Source: Candidatus Eiseniibacteriota bacterium
GTDB lineage: Bacteria; Eisenbacteria; RBG-16-71-46; JAGVPR01
Reading direction: 5' to 3'
Length of the DNA stretch: 21,987 bases
Assembly: GCA_020052115.1 (NCBI GenBank)
Contig: JAGVPR010000349.1
Coordinates: 1 to 21,987, forward strand
Shown here: positions 1 through 7,844 of the stretch, in pieces
Numbering within the stretch: the stretch's first letter is position 1
Layout: each line of letters opens with the position of its first letter
Notes under the pieces: generated by a model
Told to the model about the DNA's origin: nothing
Database searches by the model: none
What the model saw: only the letters and a program-made list of their open reading frames with translations
Made by a program: the position numbers and the translations under genes

Positions 1-507
1 CCCCCATCCCAGCAGCCTCTGGGGTGCCGCACTGCTGATCCACTCTTCGACAAGAACGAGCGGGAATTGAGAGCGATCCGCAGGATTCCGTACCGAATTA
101 TACGGATACGCTGCGAATCGGTCAAACGGGAGTTTGTCCGCGCCGGGCCCCCTGGACGCACGCCCGAGCCAGCGGGAACGCGTGGGTTCCGGGTGCGGCC
201 GTCACCGCTGCATGCTGGGAGGCGAATACGAGCAATCGAGGAAGGAGAGAATCAGGCCGCCCATCATCGGTCCGTTGTTCGGAATTAGGTAGTTGGTAAT
301 CGCAATATCGCCCGCAATGCGCGATTATTGTCACTGAGCTATTGACCGCTGCGCTCGATGTTACCCATAATGCTCGGTACCTGATGGTGCGGTGAGCTCG
401 CTGGAGCGGGGTCTCTTGGACTTCACGCTCTCCATCTCGCCGGACCGTTGTGGCCGATCCCCCGCTTATTGACCCACCTCTTACGCAGCGGAACCACGGA
501 GATCCCC
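1..507. other. Left-edge non-coding stretch
   Basis: I see no convincing gene here. The frame starting at position 1 stays open to 288 and could be the tail of a gene cut by the window edge, but its translation is Arg-rich, low in complexity and matches no family I recognise. A minus-strand frame (712 to 122) covers most of the region but is also compositionally unlike a protein. The only feature I can support is a promoter-like pair near 342-371, ahead of the secreted-protein gene. Confidence 0.4.
342..371 (+). promoter_or_regulatory. Candidate sigma-70-type promoter for the GEVED protein gene
   Basis: TTGACC at 342-347 matches five of six bases of the -35 consensus. CATAAT at 366-371 matches five of six bases of the -10 consensus. 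The spacer is 18 nt. Transcription would begin near 378 and leave an untranslated leader of about 130 nt before the ATG at 508. It is the best such pair in the upstream region, but promoter consensus in this unknown lineage is only assumed to be E. coli-like. Confidence 0.4.
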
Positions 508-1425
508 ATGAGAATCGCGAAGCTGATTCACGCCGTCGCGCTCGCGGCATGCTTGTCGCTCGCGGCGCATCCGGCGCCGGCCAACGACATTGACGGGCCC
601 GATGATTGTTCGCGCAGCATCGAAGACTGGGGCGACGCCCCCGAGTGCATCCCGGCCTATCCGGGGGGCGTAATCGGAAGGTTCCCGACGTGCCTCGCCG
701 CCTGCGCTCCATTCGGAACCATGGAAGCTGCCTGCCCGCCGATCAGCACGCCTCCCGGACCCACGGGATTCGTCCGGCACCTGCAGCCGCCGGTGGGATT
801 CTGGATGGGGTGCTGGGGAGGGCCCGGTGGAACCGCCGGCATTGACAGCGAGGTGGACGGAAAGGTCAACACGCCCGCGATAGGGTCCAGCGCCTGCGGT
901 CTGATCCCGACCGATTGCGTGGATGGGGCCTACGGCATGTTCTTCGATCAGGACGAGTGTACGGGCGACGGTTCGGATGCGGCACTGGAGAGCTACGTCG
1001 GATTTCTCGCCTGCTCGCCCGGGAGCGTCTTCTTCCCGGTCTTCAACTGCGGGCCCCCCGTCCAGATCTTCCTGAACGTCTGCGTGGACTGGAACCACGA
1101 CGGCGACTGGAACGACAACCTCATCTGTGCGGGTGGATGTTCGTACGAATGGGCTGTGAAGAACGCCCCAATCACGATCCCCGGGGCCGGGTGCTTCCCC
1201 GTGGCCTCGCCATCGTTCCTCGCCGGATCGGTCGCGGGTCCCAGTTGGATGCGCATCTCGATCACCCGCGGGCCGGTCCCGGACGATTACCCGTGGAACG
1301 GGTCGGCCGGAACCGCAACCCAGGCCTTTGAGGGCGGCGAGACGGAGGATTATCCCGCTTTCGTATCCGCCGCCACGCCGACGGCTCCGAGCAGCTGGGG
1401 GCGGGTGAAGACGATGTATCGGTAG
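508..1425 (+). CDS. Secreted Cys-rich GEVED-domain-like protein
   Basis: This is a predicted exported protein of 305 residues with no assignable reaction. I chose the ATG at 508 over the upstream ATG at 448 because it places a signal peptide at the N terminus: two early basic residues, a hydrophobic Ala/Leu core, and an APA cleavage site near residue 25. The mature part contains about fifteen cysteines, which suggests disulfides. It has a VDWNHDGDWND segment around residue 200 and ends with FEGGETEDYPAFV. These two elements are the hallmarks of GEVED-type domains found in large surface or secreted proteins. The final residues SSWGRVKTMYR look like a conserved short C-terminal tail rather than domain sequence. 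The gene stands alone on the plus strand with a promoter-like pair upstream and hairpins downstream. The fold is fairly secure; the function is unknown. Confidence 0.65.
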   Translation: MRIAKLIHAVALAACLSLAAHPAPANDIDGPDDCSRSIEDWGDAPECIPAYPGGVIGRFPTCLAACAPFGTMEAACPPISTPPGPTGFVRHLQPPVGFWMGCWGGPGGTAGIDSEVDGKVNTPAIGSSACGLIPTDCVDGAYGMFFDQDECTGDGSDAALESYVGFLACSPGSVFFPVFNCGPPVQIFLNVCVDWNHDGDWNDNLICAGGCSYEWAVKNAPITIPGAGCFPVASPSFLAGSVAGPSWMRISITRGPVPDDYPWNGSAGTATQAFEGGETEDYPAFVSAATPTAPSSWGRVKTMYR

Positions 1426-1769
1426 GTGCGGCGTCGGGGGAGAAGCTCGCCCGGAGCGAGTCTGCCACCTTCGTGGGTAGGGAATACCCCCAGCAGTGGG
1501 GGCCCGAATACCTTTTCCCTCGACCCGAGGTAGGGCTGTAGGTTCGGATCCTCCCCGGGGAGCCAGAATCCCGTAGCACGAACCATGATGGTCCGTGTGG
1601 TTACGCGAGCCCCGGTGGCGAGATCTGCCGGGGCTCGTTCTTAACGCACAGACCCTGAATGCCAGATGCCGAACTTGACGGCGAGCTCCCCCAAGTCGGG
1701 AGAGAAGGCCGAGCGGATACGGAGAGAATGCCACGTCCACGGCCTGTGATCAGGAGGACAGGTGCGTAA
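1426..1769. other. Structured intergenic region with serial hairpins
   Basis: No credible gene is present. The stretch instead holds a series of short perfect inverted repeats: 1446-1460 (CTCGC/GCGAG), 1476-1489 (GGGTA/TACCC), 1487-1502 (CCCCC/GGGGG), 1518-1530 (CCTCG/CGAGG), the palindrome CTCCCCGGGGAG at 1551-1562, and the long stem at 1606-1637. Bases 1536-1565 resemble a tRNA T-arm and acceptor 3' strand ending in CCA, but no matching 5' half is found upstream. It may be a structured 3' UTR, a small RNA or a tRNA remnant; I cannot decide. Confidence 0.4.
1606..1640 (+). terminator. Candidate intrinsic terminator downstream of the GEVED gene
   Basis: There is a perfect 10-bp inverted repeat, CGAGCCCCGG at 1606-1615 and CCGGGGCTCG at 1628-1637, with a 12-nt loop. 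It is followed by TTCTT, which is a short and imperfect U-tract. It lies 180 nt after the stop codon of the secreted-protein gene. The stem is strong, but the weak U-tract leaves open that this is another structural element. Confidence 0.5.
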
Positions 1770-1799
1770 GTCTGGACGTCGCCTTGGCGCCAGAGTAGG

Positions 1800-2141
1800 G
1801 TGTCACGCGACATGGGCTACTCCACCGTGGGCATCCACCATTTTCATGTATGCAAGGGGACCCGTTTCGAACAGAAGTTCCGAGAAGGGAAGGTCAGCGT
1901 ACCGGAGAGGGAGGTGCATGCCGCGGTGGTCGTTGATCTTCTTGAACGCACGCCGCCCGATGTTGCTGTCCAACGGCTCATGGGCGACTGTCGCGAGGCC
2001 GCCCTGGTCGCGCCCGACCGGCCCGCGCTAACGCGCGCCGTGGAGGAGGAGTTTAGAAAGCGGGGAGCCGTACAGGGTGCGAAAATGGTGGTTTGCAATG
2101 AGGACTTACGATCAAGGCAGACAAGATCATGTTCCTGCTGA
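1800..2141 (+). pseudogene. C-terminal remnant of a YhcC-like radical SAM protein (TIGR01212 type)
   Basis: The 113-residue frame reads like the last third of the YhcC/TIGR01212 radical SAM family. A GIHHFHVCKGT-like strand is followed by the PPDVAVQRLMGD segment, LVAP, a C-terminal helix and RGAVQG. Family members are about 300 residues and carry the CxxxCxxC cluster motif near the N terminus. Here that whole part is missing, because the frame is open only from about 1770 and nothing upstream in other frames restores it. The GTG at 1800 is simply the first available start. A strong Shine-Dalgarno AGGAGG sits before a GTG at 1762, but that reading frame is not the homologous one. The 3' end overlaps the next gene by 13 nt. 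It is most likely a deletion remnant without activity. The family recognition is from memory of its conserved C terminus. Confidence 0.6.
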
Positions 2142-2857
2142 GGTTCAAGAAACTGCTCCGAATCATAACGGTCCCTTCATTTGTTTCTGCGCTTGTCAAA
2201 GGTGCGGCCGCGGGGACAGAACACCTGGCAGTCTTGCGGAATTTGCGCTGTGAGTTTATCGTGGATGTGGGTGCGAACCGCGGCCAGTTCGCGCTGGCAG
2301 CGCGCAGGATGTTCCCAAAGGCAAGAATCCATTCTTTCGAGCCTCTTCAAGAACCGGCTCAAATCTTCAAGAATGTGTTTGCCCGCGACACGGATACGAC
2401 GCTGTACCCTTATGCCCTCGGCAGGGAGAATACGATTGCCGTCATCCACGTGACAAAGGATGACGATGCCTCATCCATGCTGCCCGTCACCCCCAGGATG
2501 TCCGGCATGTTTCCCGGCGCCGCTGAAAAGGAAACGCGCCAGGTCCCGGTCTGTCCCCTTTCGGAGTGGATCAAGCCCGCTTCCATACCGTCCGATTCGC
2601 TGCTGAAGATCGACGTGCAAGGCTTTGAACTGGACGTGCTGCAGGGGTGCGAAGACGTTCTCGATAGATTCAAGCATCTCTATGTCGAATGCTCCTACAT
2701 CGAGATGTATGAAGGTCAGGCGCTGGCGCCCCGGGTTATTGCGTGGCTGGAAGAAAAGGGGTTTGCGTTAAGCGGTGTCCATAACCTGTATCATGGTGAG
2801 GACGGAACGGCGATACAGGGCGATTTCTTGTTCACCCGAAGGAAACTCCCCGGCTGA
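2129..2857 (+). CDS. FkbM-family SAM-dependent methyltransferase
   Basis: This 242-residue protein has the full layout of FkbM (Methyltransf_21) O-methyltransferases, which commonly methylate sugar or natural-product hydroxyls. The SAM-binding motif I is VDVGANRGQF at residues 45-54, the acidic ribose-binding strand ends in FEP at 70-72, and the family signature LLKIDVQGFELDVLQG spans about 158-173. Length is normal for the family. The start overlaps the end of the YhcC-like remnant, and the ribosome binding site is weak. The 3' end converges with and overlaps the opposite-strand radical SAM gene by 67 nt. Base composition looks less GC-rich than the operon to the right, suggesting separate acquisition together with the radical SAM neighbour. 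The acceptor substrate is unknown. Such genes often sit in polysaccharide or cell-surface loci. Confidence 0.85.
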   Translation: MFLLRFKKLLRIITVPSFVSALVKGAAAGTEHLAVLRNLRCEFIVDVGANRGQFALAARRMFPKARIHSFEPLQEPAQIFKNVFARDTDTTLYPYALGRENTIAVIHVTKDDDASSMLPVTPRMSGMFPGAAEKETRQVPVCPLSEWIKPASIPSDSLLKIDVQGFELDVLQGCEDVLDRFKHLYVECSYIEMYEGQALAPRVIAWLEEKGFALSGVHNLYHGEDGTAIQGDFLFTRRKLPG

Positions 2858-3891
2858 TTCTTCCTCAGGAATGGGGCGAAGCAGCGGTCGCAGATGTCGT
2901 CATTCTCCGTGCTCGCCAAACCCCGTGATCTTCTTGCCCGACGATATGTTTCACTGTTCCATATCTGTTCAAAGGGCTCGCGATAAAGATTACCCCATTC
3001 CTTCGTGTCGTACAGGCAGCATGGCAAGATGCCGCCATCGCAATTGATGATGACCGTGCGCCAGAGCCAGAAGCACTTCGTCCTTCCATTCCGCAGAAGG
3101 TTTTCGCCCTGATCCTCAAAGGCCCGGAATGCGGGCAGGGGAGGGAGCCATTCGTTCTGGAGGGCGCGCCGTTCCTCCTTCCCGAAGAATGGGAAGAAGT
3201 TCAGGTTGGCGAACCGTACGAAATCGACGCCCATCGAATAGGCCATGGAACGGATGGCCTGCATTTCCGTATGATTGTATCGTGAAACCAGGGTCTGCCA
3301 TTCGATAAACGGGGTCTTTGATCTCATCTTTCTCTTCAAAGCGATCAACTTCTTCAGGTTTTCAATGACCTTGCCGAACCGGCCGTTCACGCGGTACTTC
3401 GAATAGGTCTCTTCGGAGGCCCCGTCAATGGAAAGACAAAGGTAGTCGAGGCCGCTCTCAATGATGGACTCCGGGGCGATTTCCAGGCTGAAGTTGCTGC
3501 TCGCGATGGTCGCCATTCTGTTCGCCTTGTTAAACCGGATTATCCTGTAAACATCCTTGTTCAGGAACGGTTCTCCATTGTTCTGCAGGAATACCTGGAA
3601 GACATAGGGCGAAAACGGGGCCACGAGTTCTTGATAGTTCTCAAGCGACATCTTGTTCTCACGGGGAATGACTTCGTTCCGTCCCATAAAACAGAGCGGG
3701 CATTTCAAATTGCAGGAGTTGTGCAAATCAACAAATAGGTTGTAGGGATAAAGGCCTGACAGGTCCGGGTCGGCCGTGAAGAGCTTGCTTTCGATCTTCA
3801 ACGCATTGATCAGCTTCTGGAGCGTCAGATAATTCCGGCTCAGTCCGACATATTTCCGGTACCGGTAGAGCTGCTCTTTTCGAAACGCCAT
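2791..3891 (-). CDS. Radical SAM protein with SPASM/twitch C terminus
   Basis: The 366-residue protein begins its TIM-barrel core with NSCNLKCPLC, giving the radical SAM CxxxCxxC motif at C60, C64 and C67. A GEP-type segment follows near 106-108 (QNNGEPFL), then the family stretch LCLSIDGASEETY at about 151-163. The C-terminal part carries auxiliary-cluster cysteines in SPASM arrangement: C273, C284, C291/C292, C334 and C337, in the order C...C.GGILPCC...GNL...ICDRC. These enzymes modify peptides, sugars or other small molecules; the substrate here cannot be read from sequence. The ATG at 3891 has AAGG just upstream. The gene lies on the same strand as the aromatic operon, 77 nt beyond the acetyltransferase stop, but its AT-richer composition and its pairing with the FkbM gene suggest an independent unit. 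The 3' end overlaps fkbM tail to tail. Confidence 0.85.
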   Translation of the reverse strand: MAFRKEQLYRYRKYVGLSRNYLTLQKLINALKIESKLFTADPDLSGLYPYNLFVDLHNSCNLKCPLCFMGRNEVIPRENKMSLENYQELVAPFSPYVFQVFLQNNGEPFLNKDVYRIIRFNKANRMATIASSNFSLEIAPESIIESGLDYLCLSIDGASEETYSKYRVNGRFGKVIENLKKLIALKRKMRSKTPFIEWQTLVSRYNHTEMQAIRSMAYSMGVDFVRFANLNFFPFFGKEERRALQNEWLPPLPAFRAFEDQGENLLRNGRTKCFWLWRTVIINCDGGILPCCLYDTKEWGNLYREPFEQIWNSETYRRARRSRGLASTENDDICDRCFAPFLRKNQPGSFLRVNKKSPCIAVPSSP

Positions 3892-3968
3892 GACCTTAAC
3901 AAGATAGCAGAATAATTGGTTCGCCTCGACCCTATTCTCCGTACTCCGCGAAAACGCGATCCTGTGGT

Positions 3969-4454
3969 CTATGCGGAGTCCTCTTCCGCCAATCGAGCCA
4001 GCGCCGGATCAATCTCCAGCACGAGCCGGGGAGCCGGGGCGAAGCCCACGCGCCTGAAGAACCCGAGCAGCTCGAGCTCGTCCCACCCCACTTCGGTGCG
4101 AAGGCACGAGACGCGCAGGCCGCGGAGGTTCTTCAGGAGCTGATCCATCATGCGGAGTCCGATTCGCCGCCCGCGATAGCGGCCGTCCACGAGAATCGTA
4201 TCCAGCACTGCGATCGGCTCCGGAATGCCGAACTCGCCGAAGCGGACCGATCCCATGAGAGCGCCGACGAGGGTCCCGTCCATCTCGGCGCCGAGCGAGA
4301 TCACGACATCGGTGTCCTTCAGCGCCTGCGCCATCTTGCCCTCGTACCAGGCATGTCGAGTGCGCCCGCCGATCTCCTGATCCATCCTTACCAGCCGGGC
4401 CGTGTCCTCGCGGTTCAACGTGCGAATGATCACGCTGTCGCCTTCGACGTCCAT
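3969..4454 (-). CDS. GNAT (GCN5-related) N-acetyltransferase
   Basis: This 161-residue protein is a compact single-domain GNAT. After strand SVIIRTLNREDTARL comes the acetyl-CoA-binding region: strand VLDTILVDGRYRGRRIGLRMM at about 83-103, with the pyrophosphate loop RGRRIG (94-99). The terminal GFFRRVGFAPAP motif (131-142) is the usual closing segment. I chose the ATG at 4454, which overlaps the bcrD end by 25 nt, rather than longer in-frame extensions that run as shadow sequence through bcrD. It is the last gene of the benzoyl-CoA operon. Rhodopseudomonas palustris carries a GNAT gene, badL, in its benzoate cluster, so the association has a precedent. Its substrate is unknown; acetylation of a ligase lysine or of a small molecule are both possible. 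Confidence 0.8.
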   Translation of the reverse strand: MDVEGDSVIIRTLNREDTARLVRMDQEIGGRTRHAWYEGKMAQALKDTDVVISLGAEMDGTLVGALMGSVRFGEFGIPEPIAVLDTILVDGRYRGRRIGLRMMDQLLKNLRGLRVSCLRTEVGWDELELLGFFRRVGFAPAPRLVLEIDPALARLAEEDSA

Positions 4455-5308
4455 GCCGCACCCCCGAGATCCAGTTTGCGATAGCGGAACGCTCCCCAGA
4501 GCGCCGCGCCAAGAGCGCCGGCGAAGACGCTGAGAGGATGGGAAACGAGTTCGACCGGAGCGGTTTTTCCCAGGAACTCCGAGGACAGCGCGTCGCGGAT
4601 CGCGGCTTGCAAGCCGACGTCGCCCGCGAGGCCGCCGCTGAAGAAGGCGACTCCTTCCACATCCAGGGAGCGCAACAGCCTCACGAAGCGCCCGGCCATG
4701 CTGTCGTGGATGCCGCGAAGGATGTCGGGCGTGCTGATCCCGCGCGAGACCATGTTGATGACGTCGGTTTCGGCGAGAACCGCGCAGACCGAGCTGACCA
4801 TCTCCGGAGCGGCCGACTGCGCGGACAGAGGGCCGATGTCCTCCTGCGAAACGCCGAGGTAGCGCGCGATGTTGGCCAGGAACTGCCCCGACCCGGAAGC
4901 GCACTGGCTCGTCATCTTGTAGTTGAGCACACGGCCGCGGCCGTTCATCGCGACAGCGCGCGCATGAAGCGCGCCCACGTCGAGAACCGAGCGGGCGCGC
5001 GGCTCGAGGAAGAGCGCCCCGCGCGCGTGCGTGGTCATCCCGTAGAAGTGCCCGGTCGCGTACGGGATGTCCTCGCCCTCGCCGGTAGACGCGACGTAGT
5101 GAAGCTCGTTCGCTCCGGCCATCTCGACCGCCGTCTCGAACGCCTGGTCAATGACAACGGAGATCTCGCGCTTTCGAATGCGCACCGCGGCATGCGAGAG
5201 GATCTTCTCTCCGCCCTCGCCGGACGCAAGAACGACAGCCTTGACCGCGCTGCTTCCGACGTCAATTCCCGCGGTGAGAACCGGCGCGCCCGCTTTCGTC
5301 GTGCTCAT
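4430..5308 (-). CDS. bcrD: Benzoyl-CoA reductase subunit D (ATPase/activator)
   Basis: At 292 residues this matches BcrD/BadG, one of two ASKHA-fold subunits that hydrolyse ATP and pass low-potential electrons to the BcrBC ring-reducing dimer. The N-terminal phosphate loop is AGIDVGSSAVKAVV (13-26). In place of the GGQD loop it has LDVGALHARAV (109-119), which is the usual D-subunit form. C136 (TSQCASGSGQF) and C175 (SSVCAVLAE) are the two ligands it would give to the inter-subunit [4Fe-4S] cluster, with the other two supplied by BcrA. The C-terminal FAGALGAALWG closes the fold. The ATG at 5308 overlaps the bcrA stop as ATGA, indicating coupling. It is last of the four reductase genes, in the C-B-A-D order of Thauera and Rhodopseudomonas. 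Confidence 0.92.
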   Translation of the reverse strand: MSTTKAGAPVLTAGIDVGSSAVKAVVLASGEGGEKILSHAAVRIRKREISVVIDQAFETAVEMAGANELHYVASTGEGEDIPYATGHFYGMTTHARGALFLEPRARSVLDVGALHARAVAMNGRGRVLNYKMTSQCASGSGQFLANIARYLGVSQEDIGPLSAQSAAPEMVSSVCAVLAETDVINMVSRGISTPDILRGIHDSMAGRFVRLLRSLDVEGVAFFSGGLAGDVGLQAAIRDALSSEFLGKTAPVELVSHPLSVFAGALGAALWGAFRYRKLDLGGAAWTSKATA

Positions 5309-6573
5309 CGCTCGGCCACCTTGCCGGCGAAGAGCGCCGCGCCCAGCGCTCCCGTGTAGATGCTGTCGGGCGAGATATTCAAAACGCGCTCGCCGTAGCT
5401 GTCGCTCACCAGGGCTCTCAAAGCGCGGACCGCGGCAGGGTTCCGTGCCACGCCGCCCGTGAAAGTGAACTCGTCGAAGACTCCGCCCGAGCGGGCGAGG
5501 AGACTCATGGCTCGAAGCATGATCGCCCGGTGGAGACCCGCCAGGATGTCCTCCCGCTTCTCGCCGAGCGAGAGCCGATCCCGCAGCTCGGCGCCCGCGA
5601 ACACGGTGCAGGTGGAGTTGATGCGCGTCGGGCGCGTGCCTCGCTCCGCGAGGGGGCCCAGCTCGTGCAATCCGAGGTTCATCTCGTCCGCGATGTAACC
5701 GAGATAGCGCCCGCATCCGGCGGCGCAACGATCGTTCATCTGGAAGCTCGTGACAATTCCCCCGGCGTCCACCTGGATCGCCTTCGTATCCTGCCCGCCG
5801 ATGTCGAGCACCGTGCGCGTGTCCGGGAACATCGCATGAGCGCCGAGACCGTGGCAGAGGATCTCGGAACGGATCTGCTCCTTGGGAAACGGAAGCCGCG
5901 CGCGCCCGTAGCCCGTGCCGACGGTCGCGATCTCCGGGATCTCCTCGTTCACCGCCTCGTTCACGGCCGAGGCGACCTCGGGCGGTCGGCCGATCCGCGC
6001 GAGGGCCGCGCCGATGTGATCCCTGAAGCCGAGCGCTAGCGGTTCGTTCTCGACGAGGATGATGCACTTGTCGAAAAGTCCCTGGAGCCGGTCGAAGCCT
6101 GGGCCGGCGATCTCCTCGGCGATCCGCGTGAACGACGATCCCGCGAAGTCTCTGAAGAAGTCGGAGCGGCGCGGAGCCTCCGGTTGGGCGAATGCCGCAC
6201 TCTCCTCGGCCTCGATCCGCCGGAAGATCTCGGTGACGGCTTCGATCGTCTCGCGCCGTCGTTCCGGAGGAACGCTCCGCCCGCACTCCTCCTCCATCAA
6301 GGCATGCAGCCGCTTGAACTCGTAGAGCATCTGCTCGAGGCGGAACGCGCGAAACAGCCTCTCGAGCACCGCCACGCCGGCGACGCCGGCCACCCTGCGG
6401 CGCAAGAGCTCGAATCGGGCGGCCACGAACGCCTCGGTGCGCGCGACGTCCACCGCGAGGTCGTAGTTCGAGCGGGAGTTCGTAATGCCCCGGCCGAGCA
6501 CGTTTCGTTGCTCGTCGAGAATGACGGCCTTCGTGGTCGTCGAGCCGAGGTCCACTCCGACGACGCACCTCAT
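5305..6573 (-). CDS. bcrA: Benzoyl-CoA reductase subunit A (ATPase/activator)
   Basis: This 422-residue protein is the larger activator subunit, with the extra helical insertion of roughly 150 residues after the first subdomain that separates BcrA/BadF from the smaller HgdC-type activators. Motifs are intact: GVDLGSTTTK (6-15), LDIGGQDTK (256-264), cluster cysteines C283 (MNDRCAAGCGRY) and C322 (NSTCTVFAG), adenosine motif FTGGVARN (371-378) and the final TGALGAALFAG. It pairs with BcrD around one [4Fe-4S] cluster and couples hydrolysis of ATP to electron transfer at very low potential. The ATG at 6573 overlaps the bcrB stop by 4 nt. Confidence 0.93.
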   Translation of the reverse strand: MRCVVGVDLGSTTTKAVILDEQRNVLGRGITNSRSNYDLAVDVARTEAFVAARFELLRRRVAGVAGVAVLERLFRAFRLEQMLYEFKRLHALMEEECGRSVPPERRRETIEAVTEIFRRIEAEESAAFAQPEAPRRSDFFRDFAGSSFTRIAEEIAGPGFDRLQGLFDKCIILVENEPLALGFRDHIGAALARIGRPPEVASAVNEAVNEEIPEIATVGTGYGRARLPFPKEQIRSEILCHGLGAHAMFPDTRTVLDIGGQDTKAIQVDAGGIVTSFQMNDRCAAGCGRYLGYIADEMNLGLHELGPLAERGTRPTRINSTCTVFAGAELRDRLSLGEKREDILAGLHRAIMLRAMSLLARSGGVFDEFTFTGGVARNPAAVRALRALVSDSYGERVLNISPDSIYTGALGAALFAGKVAER

Positions 6574-7844
6574 GAGCGCGCTCTCGAGCGGCGCGACTCG
6601 AGCATTTGCAGGTAGCTCTCCAGCCGGTTCTTGATGTTGGCAGCGGAGAAGTAGCGAGGATCCACGAGATCCGATTCGATGAAGGCTCCCGGGAGTCCGG
6701 TTCGCTTCTCGACCTCACGAAGCATGAGGAGCTGCCCGGCGGAAAACGAATTGCAGGACTTGACCGAGTTGATGACGAAGCCATCGGCCTCATAGTCGCG
6801 GATGTAGTTCACCAGCATGTCAATCCGTCCGGGCAGATTGAGGTTCGTGTAGCAGCCGCCGCAATAGTCCGCCATCGTTCCGAGCGGGTCCGCGGCGTCG
6901 TGACGAAAGCCGTCGTCGTATACGCCGCCGACCTTGGTGTATGTCGAAGCGACAACGACGGCCTGCTCGTCCGTGAACATCTTCCAGAACTGGCGGAAGC
7001 TCGTCCAGTTCGGAGGGCCCTCGACGACGAGCCTGTAGCGCTGGTCATCGAGCGGACCCTCGGGCGTGACGGGACCCAGTTTGAGCGCGACGCGCTGTTC
7101 GACCTCCTCCCGAAGGCTCCCGTAGTACTCGCTCCCCTCGGGCGTCCCGCGGAACGCGCTGAAGATGGGGCCCACGTAGTACACCGCGCCGAAATACGCA
7201 TCAATCGGGCTCGGCCGGTGCTTGGCGGATTCGAGGACCGCGACGAGGTCATCTTCGGAGGATGCGCTCAACTTGAGGGATTCCTTGAGCCGGTCCTCGT
7301 CGTAGCGCCGTCCAGTGATGCGTTCGAGCGCGGGGATCAAGTCGTCGCGAATTTGTCGTACGACGTACTCGCGATGCTCGGGCGCGATCCGGCCCTCACC
7401 CTGGTACGGGATGTGGAGGAAGACCGTGGGGCAGTGGTACTCCTCGCGCAGCAGCTCGAACCACTTCATGAACGTGTAGCAGCCGGTGTACGAGAGAAGC
7501 AACAGGTCCGGCTTCGGGAGCCGCGTCCCGATCGGGCTGATGTTGCCGGACTTGAGCATGCCGATGTCGCACTTCACGTACGTGCAGACGTCTTCGGAGT
7601 GGCCGGCCTTCTCGGCCACCGAGATGTAGTCGCCGCTCTTGCCTCGCATTCCCGACTGAAGCGCGTTGATCTCCGGCAGCAGCGGAAGCGCATCGAAGGA
7701 GCGGATCAGTTCGGTCAAGTTGCCGGGCACGAACGTGTAGACGACCGGCTCTCCCGTGTTCGGAGCCTCTTCCAGCCTCTTGTAATGGGCCGCGATCATC
7801 TGCTTCTGGAGTTCCATGGAGCGGTCCTTGAGCGGCGCCGTCAT
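6570..7844 (-). CDS. bcrB: Benzoyl-CoA reductase subunit B (catalytic)
   Basis: The 424-residue product is a 2-hydroxyacyl-CoA dehydratase-fold subunit matching BcrB/BadE. Together with BcrC it binds benzoyl-CoA and carries a [4Fe-4S] cluster. The three expected cysteine positions are C87 (SEDVCTYVKCDIG), C122 (SYTGCYTFMKWFE) and C364 (VKSCNSFS). The start is placed at the ATG at 7844, which overlaps the bcrC stop as ATGA; a longer in-frame extension upstream would run through bcrC in another frame and is rejected. Length is normal for the family. Location is cytoplasmic. Confidence 0.93.
   Translation of the reverse strand: MTAPLKDRSMELQKQMIAAHYKRLEEAPNTGEPVVYTFVPGNLTELIRSFDALPLLPEINALQSGMRGKSGDYISVAEKAGHSEDVCTYVKCDIGMLKSGNISPIGTRLPKPDLLLLSYTGCYTFMKWFELLREEYHCPTVFLHIPYQGEGRIAPEHREYVVRQIRDDLIPALERITGRRYDEDRLKESLKLSASSEDDLVAVLESAKHRPSPIDAYFGAVYYVGPIFSAFRGTPEGSEYYGSLREEVEQRVALKLGPVTPEGPLDDQRYRLVVEGPPNWTSFRQFWKMFTDEQAVVVASTYTKVGGVYDDGFRHDAADPLGTMADYCGGCYTNLNLPGRIDMLVNYIRDYEADGFVINSVKSCNSFSAGQLLMLREVEKRTGLPGAFIESDLVDPRYFSAANIKNRLESYLQMLESRRSRARS

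Noticed and set aside
1..288. Open frame from the left edge as a partial gene
   Set aside because: The translation is Arg-rich and unrecognised; without sequence to the left it cannot be supported.
200..310. Short minus-strand peptide-like frame around a Met-Met-Gly-Gly segment
   Set aside because: It is only about 35 codons between stops, has no clear ribosome binding site, and shows no recognisable similarity.
1490..1564. Complete tRNA gene ending in GGGGAGCCA
   Set aside because: No 5' acceptor strand pairs with the 3' end at any plausible distance, no D-arm/anticodon arm fits, and the invariant A58 would be G.
481..1740. 419-codon minus-strand open frame over the GEVED gene
   Set aside because: It opposes a protein with a signal peptide and a recognisable domain, and its own translation is Arg/Gly-rich with no motif.
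3943..3979. Inverted repeat ACTCCGC...GCGGAGT between the acetyltransferase and the radical SAM gene as an operon terminator
   Set aside because: The loop is 23 nt, no U-tract follows on the minus strand, and the repeat overlaps the stop region, so evidence for termination is weak.
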